Source: Bacteroidota bacterium (lineage in GTDB: Bacteria; Bacteroidota; Bacteroidia; Chitinophagales; Chitinophagaceae). From it: 64,000 nt of DNA. Position 1 is the stretch's first letter. Every line of letters starts with the position of its first letter. The notes beneath the pieces are model-generated. The model saw only the letters and a list, made by a program, of their open reading frames with translations, searched no databases and was not told where the DNA came from. This document shows, in pieces, positions 63,281 through 64,000 of the stretch. Where the stretch lies: the NCBI GenBank assembly GCA_018268015.1, contig JAFDXJ010000050.1, positions 248,001 to 312,000 of the forward strand, in the 5' to 3' direction. Position numbers and translations under genes: made by a program.

Positions 63281-64000
63281 TTATTCTTTCATTAAATGAA
63301 GAATAGCTTCAGAAATAGTTTCTACATTGGGTTTACTGAAGTAATCTCCATCACTTCCATAAGCAGGCCTGTGCGCCTGTCCGGTAAGCGTTTTAGGGGC
63401 AGCATCTAACCATTTATATCCTCCTTGTATTTCCATGACCTGTTGAAACATAAATGCCGTTGCACCACCTGGAACATCCTCATCAATAAAAATGATCCGG
63501 CTGGTTTTTTTCAAGGATTCAAGTATCATGTGATTGATATCAAAAGGCAATAAAGTTTGAACATCAATTAATTCACAAGAAATATTTTTTAACGCAGGCT
63601 GAATCAAGGCTTCTTGAATTATTCGAAGTGTAGAGCCATAAGAAACGATGGTTACATCTTCTCCACTTTGTAAAATTTCAGGAATACCCAATGGAGTAGA
63701 AAATTCCAATAAATTGGCAGGCAACTTTTCTTTCAAACGATAGCCATTCAAACATTCAATAATTAAACCGGGATCATTACCTGCGAGCAAAGTATTGTAA
63801 AATCCTACTGCCTGAACCATATTCCTTGGCACACAAACCCGCATTCCTCTCAATGAATTCAATATCATACCCATCGGTGAACCGCTATGCCATATCCCTT
63901 CCAGTCGATGGCCTCTGGTGCGAACAATCAATGGGCAGGCCTGCCTGCCATTTGTACGGAATTGTAATGTGGAAACATCATCAGATAAAGGTTGCAATCC
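63281..64000 (-). CDS. 2-oxoacid dehydrogenase E1 component, C-terminal part (cut by the window edge)
   Basis: About 240 residues of the C-terminal region of a thiamine-dependent 2-oxoacid dehydrogenase E1 (beta-type) are visible. They include [16 protein letters not shown]-type [29 protein letters not shown] and [18 protein letters not shown], followed by [19 protein letters not shown] near the end. The reading frame runs through position 64000, so the N-terminal part is outside the window. It could be a fused alpha-beta E1 of the branched-chain type common in Bacteroidota, or a separate beta subunit. Confidence 0.88.
   Translation of the reverse strand, partial: GLQPLSDDVSTLQFRTNGRQACPLIVRTRGHRLEGIWHSGSPMGMILNSLRGMRVCVPRNMVQAVGFYNTLLAGNDPGLIIECLNGYRLKEKLPANLLEFSTPLGIPEILQSGEDVTIVSYGSTLRIIQEALIQPALKNISCELIDVQTLLPFDINHMILESLKKTSRIIFIDEDVPGGATAFMFQQVMEIQGGYKWLDAAPKTLTGQAHRPAYGSDGDYFSKPNVETISEAILHLMKE

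Noticed and set aside
1-64000. CRISPR arrays, tRNA or rRNA genes, insertion sequences, integrases or a prophage
   Set aside because: I looked in the gaps and at both strands and saw no repeat-spacer pattern, cloverleaf, transposase or phage gene; gene content is ordinary chromosome.

Overview
The window is a gene-dense, AT-rich chromosomal segment of a Bacteroidota bacterium. Supporting signs are a TonB-dependent receptor with an N-terminal carboxypeptidase-regulatory-like domain, a PorD-like (DUF4835) protein, a bamD-rpoZ-coaBC-PorD block, a folP/DUF1599/DoxX block, the Bacteroidota form of RNA polymerase omega, and many copies of the Bacteroidota promoter element TAnnTTTG in front of genes. 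Placement in Chitinophagales/Chitinophagaceae is an impression, not proven. I see 56 protein genes, no tRNA or rRNA, no CRISPR, no insertion sequence, and no gap above 300 bases. The region looks like ordinary core chromosome rather than a mobile island.

Layout. 1-8.6 kb: purC (-), TonB-dependent receptor, L,D-transpeptidase, Gfo/Idh/MocA oxidoreductase, di-haem cytochrome, MFS exporter (-). 8.7-13.2 kb: DPE2-like 4-alpha-glucanotransferase, a Spy-like small protein and a secreted protein with tandem peptidoglycan-binding-like repeats. 13.3-19.1 kb: thrS, infC, pdhA, then a tightly coupled TPR protein-ribH-LutA-like trio. 19.1-28.2 kb: folP (-), DUF1599, DoxX-like protein, ABC permease, DciA-like protein, msrA, a MutS2 without Smr domain, a receiver-only response regulator with its own consensus promoter, arginase, and a membrane-anchored J-domain protein. 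28.3-34.3 kb: smc and a small membrane protein, a Ycf48-like propeller and a membrane transglutaminase-like protein. 34.5-39.8 kb: the topoisomerase IV genes parE and parC separated by a DUF1835/DUF3658 gene. 39.9-46.9 kb: a DUF58-TgpA-like-MoxR-TPR operon (-). 47-54.7 kb: methyltransferase, glutaminyl cyclase, an ECF sigma factor with a membrane-spanning/beta-barrel partner, a TMEM175-like channel, a degenerate HisC-like pseudoenzyme and a sorbosone-dehydrogenase-like lipoprotein. 54.7-64 kb: ndk, an NrnA-like phosphoesterase, FKBP isomerase, hydrolase, DUF4296, PorD, coaBC, rpoZ, bamD, lolA, cmk and the end of a 2-oxoacid dehydrogenase E1.

The genes mostly serve the cell envelope (BamD, LolA, PorD, TonB receptor, L,D-transpeptidase, lipoproteins), DNA topology and segregation (SMC, ParE/ParC, DciA-like, MutS2-like), translation (ThrS, IF-3) and core metabolism (purine, folate, riboflavin, CoA, pyrimidine nucleotides, oxoacid dehydrogenases).

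The observations most worth a second look are: (1) a HisC-fold aminotransferase homologue in which the PLP lysine and most cofactor phosphate ligands are substituted; (2) a recurring promoter layout with the TAnnTTTG box so close to the start codon that the transcripts should have very short or no leaders, which also re-sets several gene starts; (3) the DUF1835/DUF3658 gene held between parE and parC; (4) an ECF sigma factor coupled to a protein that joins an inner-membrane segment to a predicted outer-membrane barrel; (5) a MutS2 without its nuclease domain. I saw no clear multi-gene defence or mobile system.
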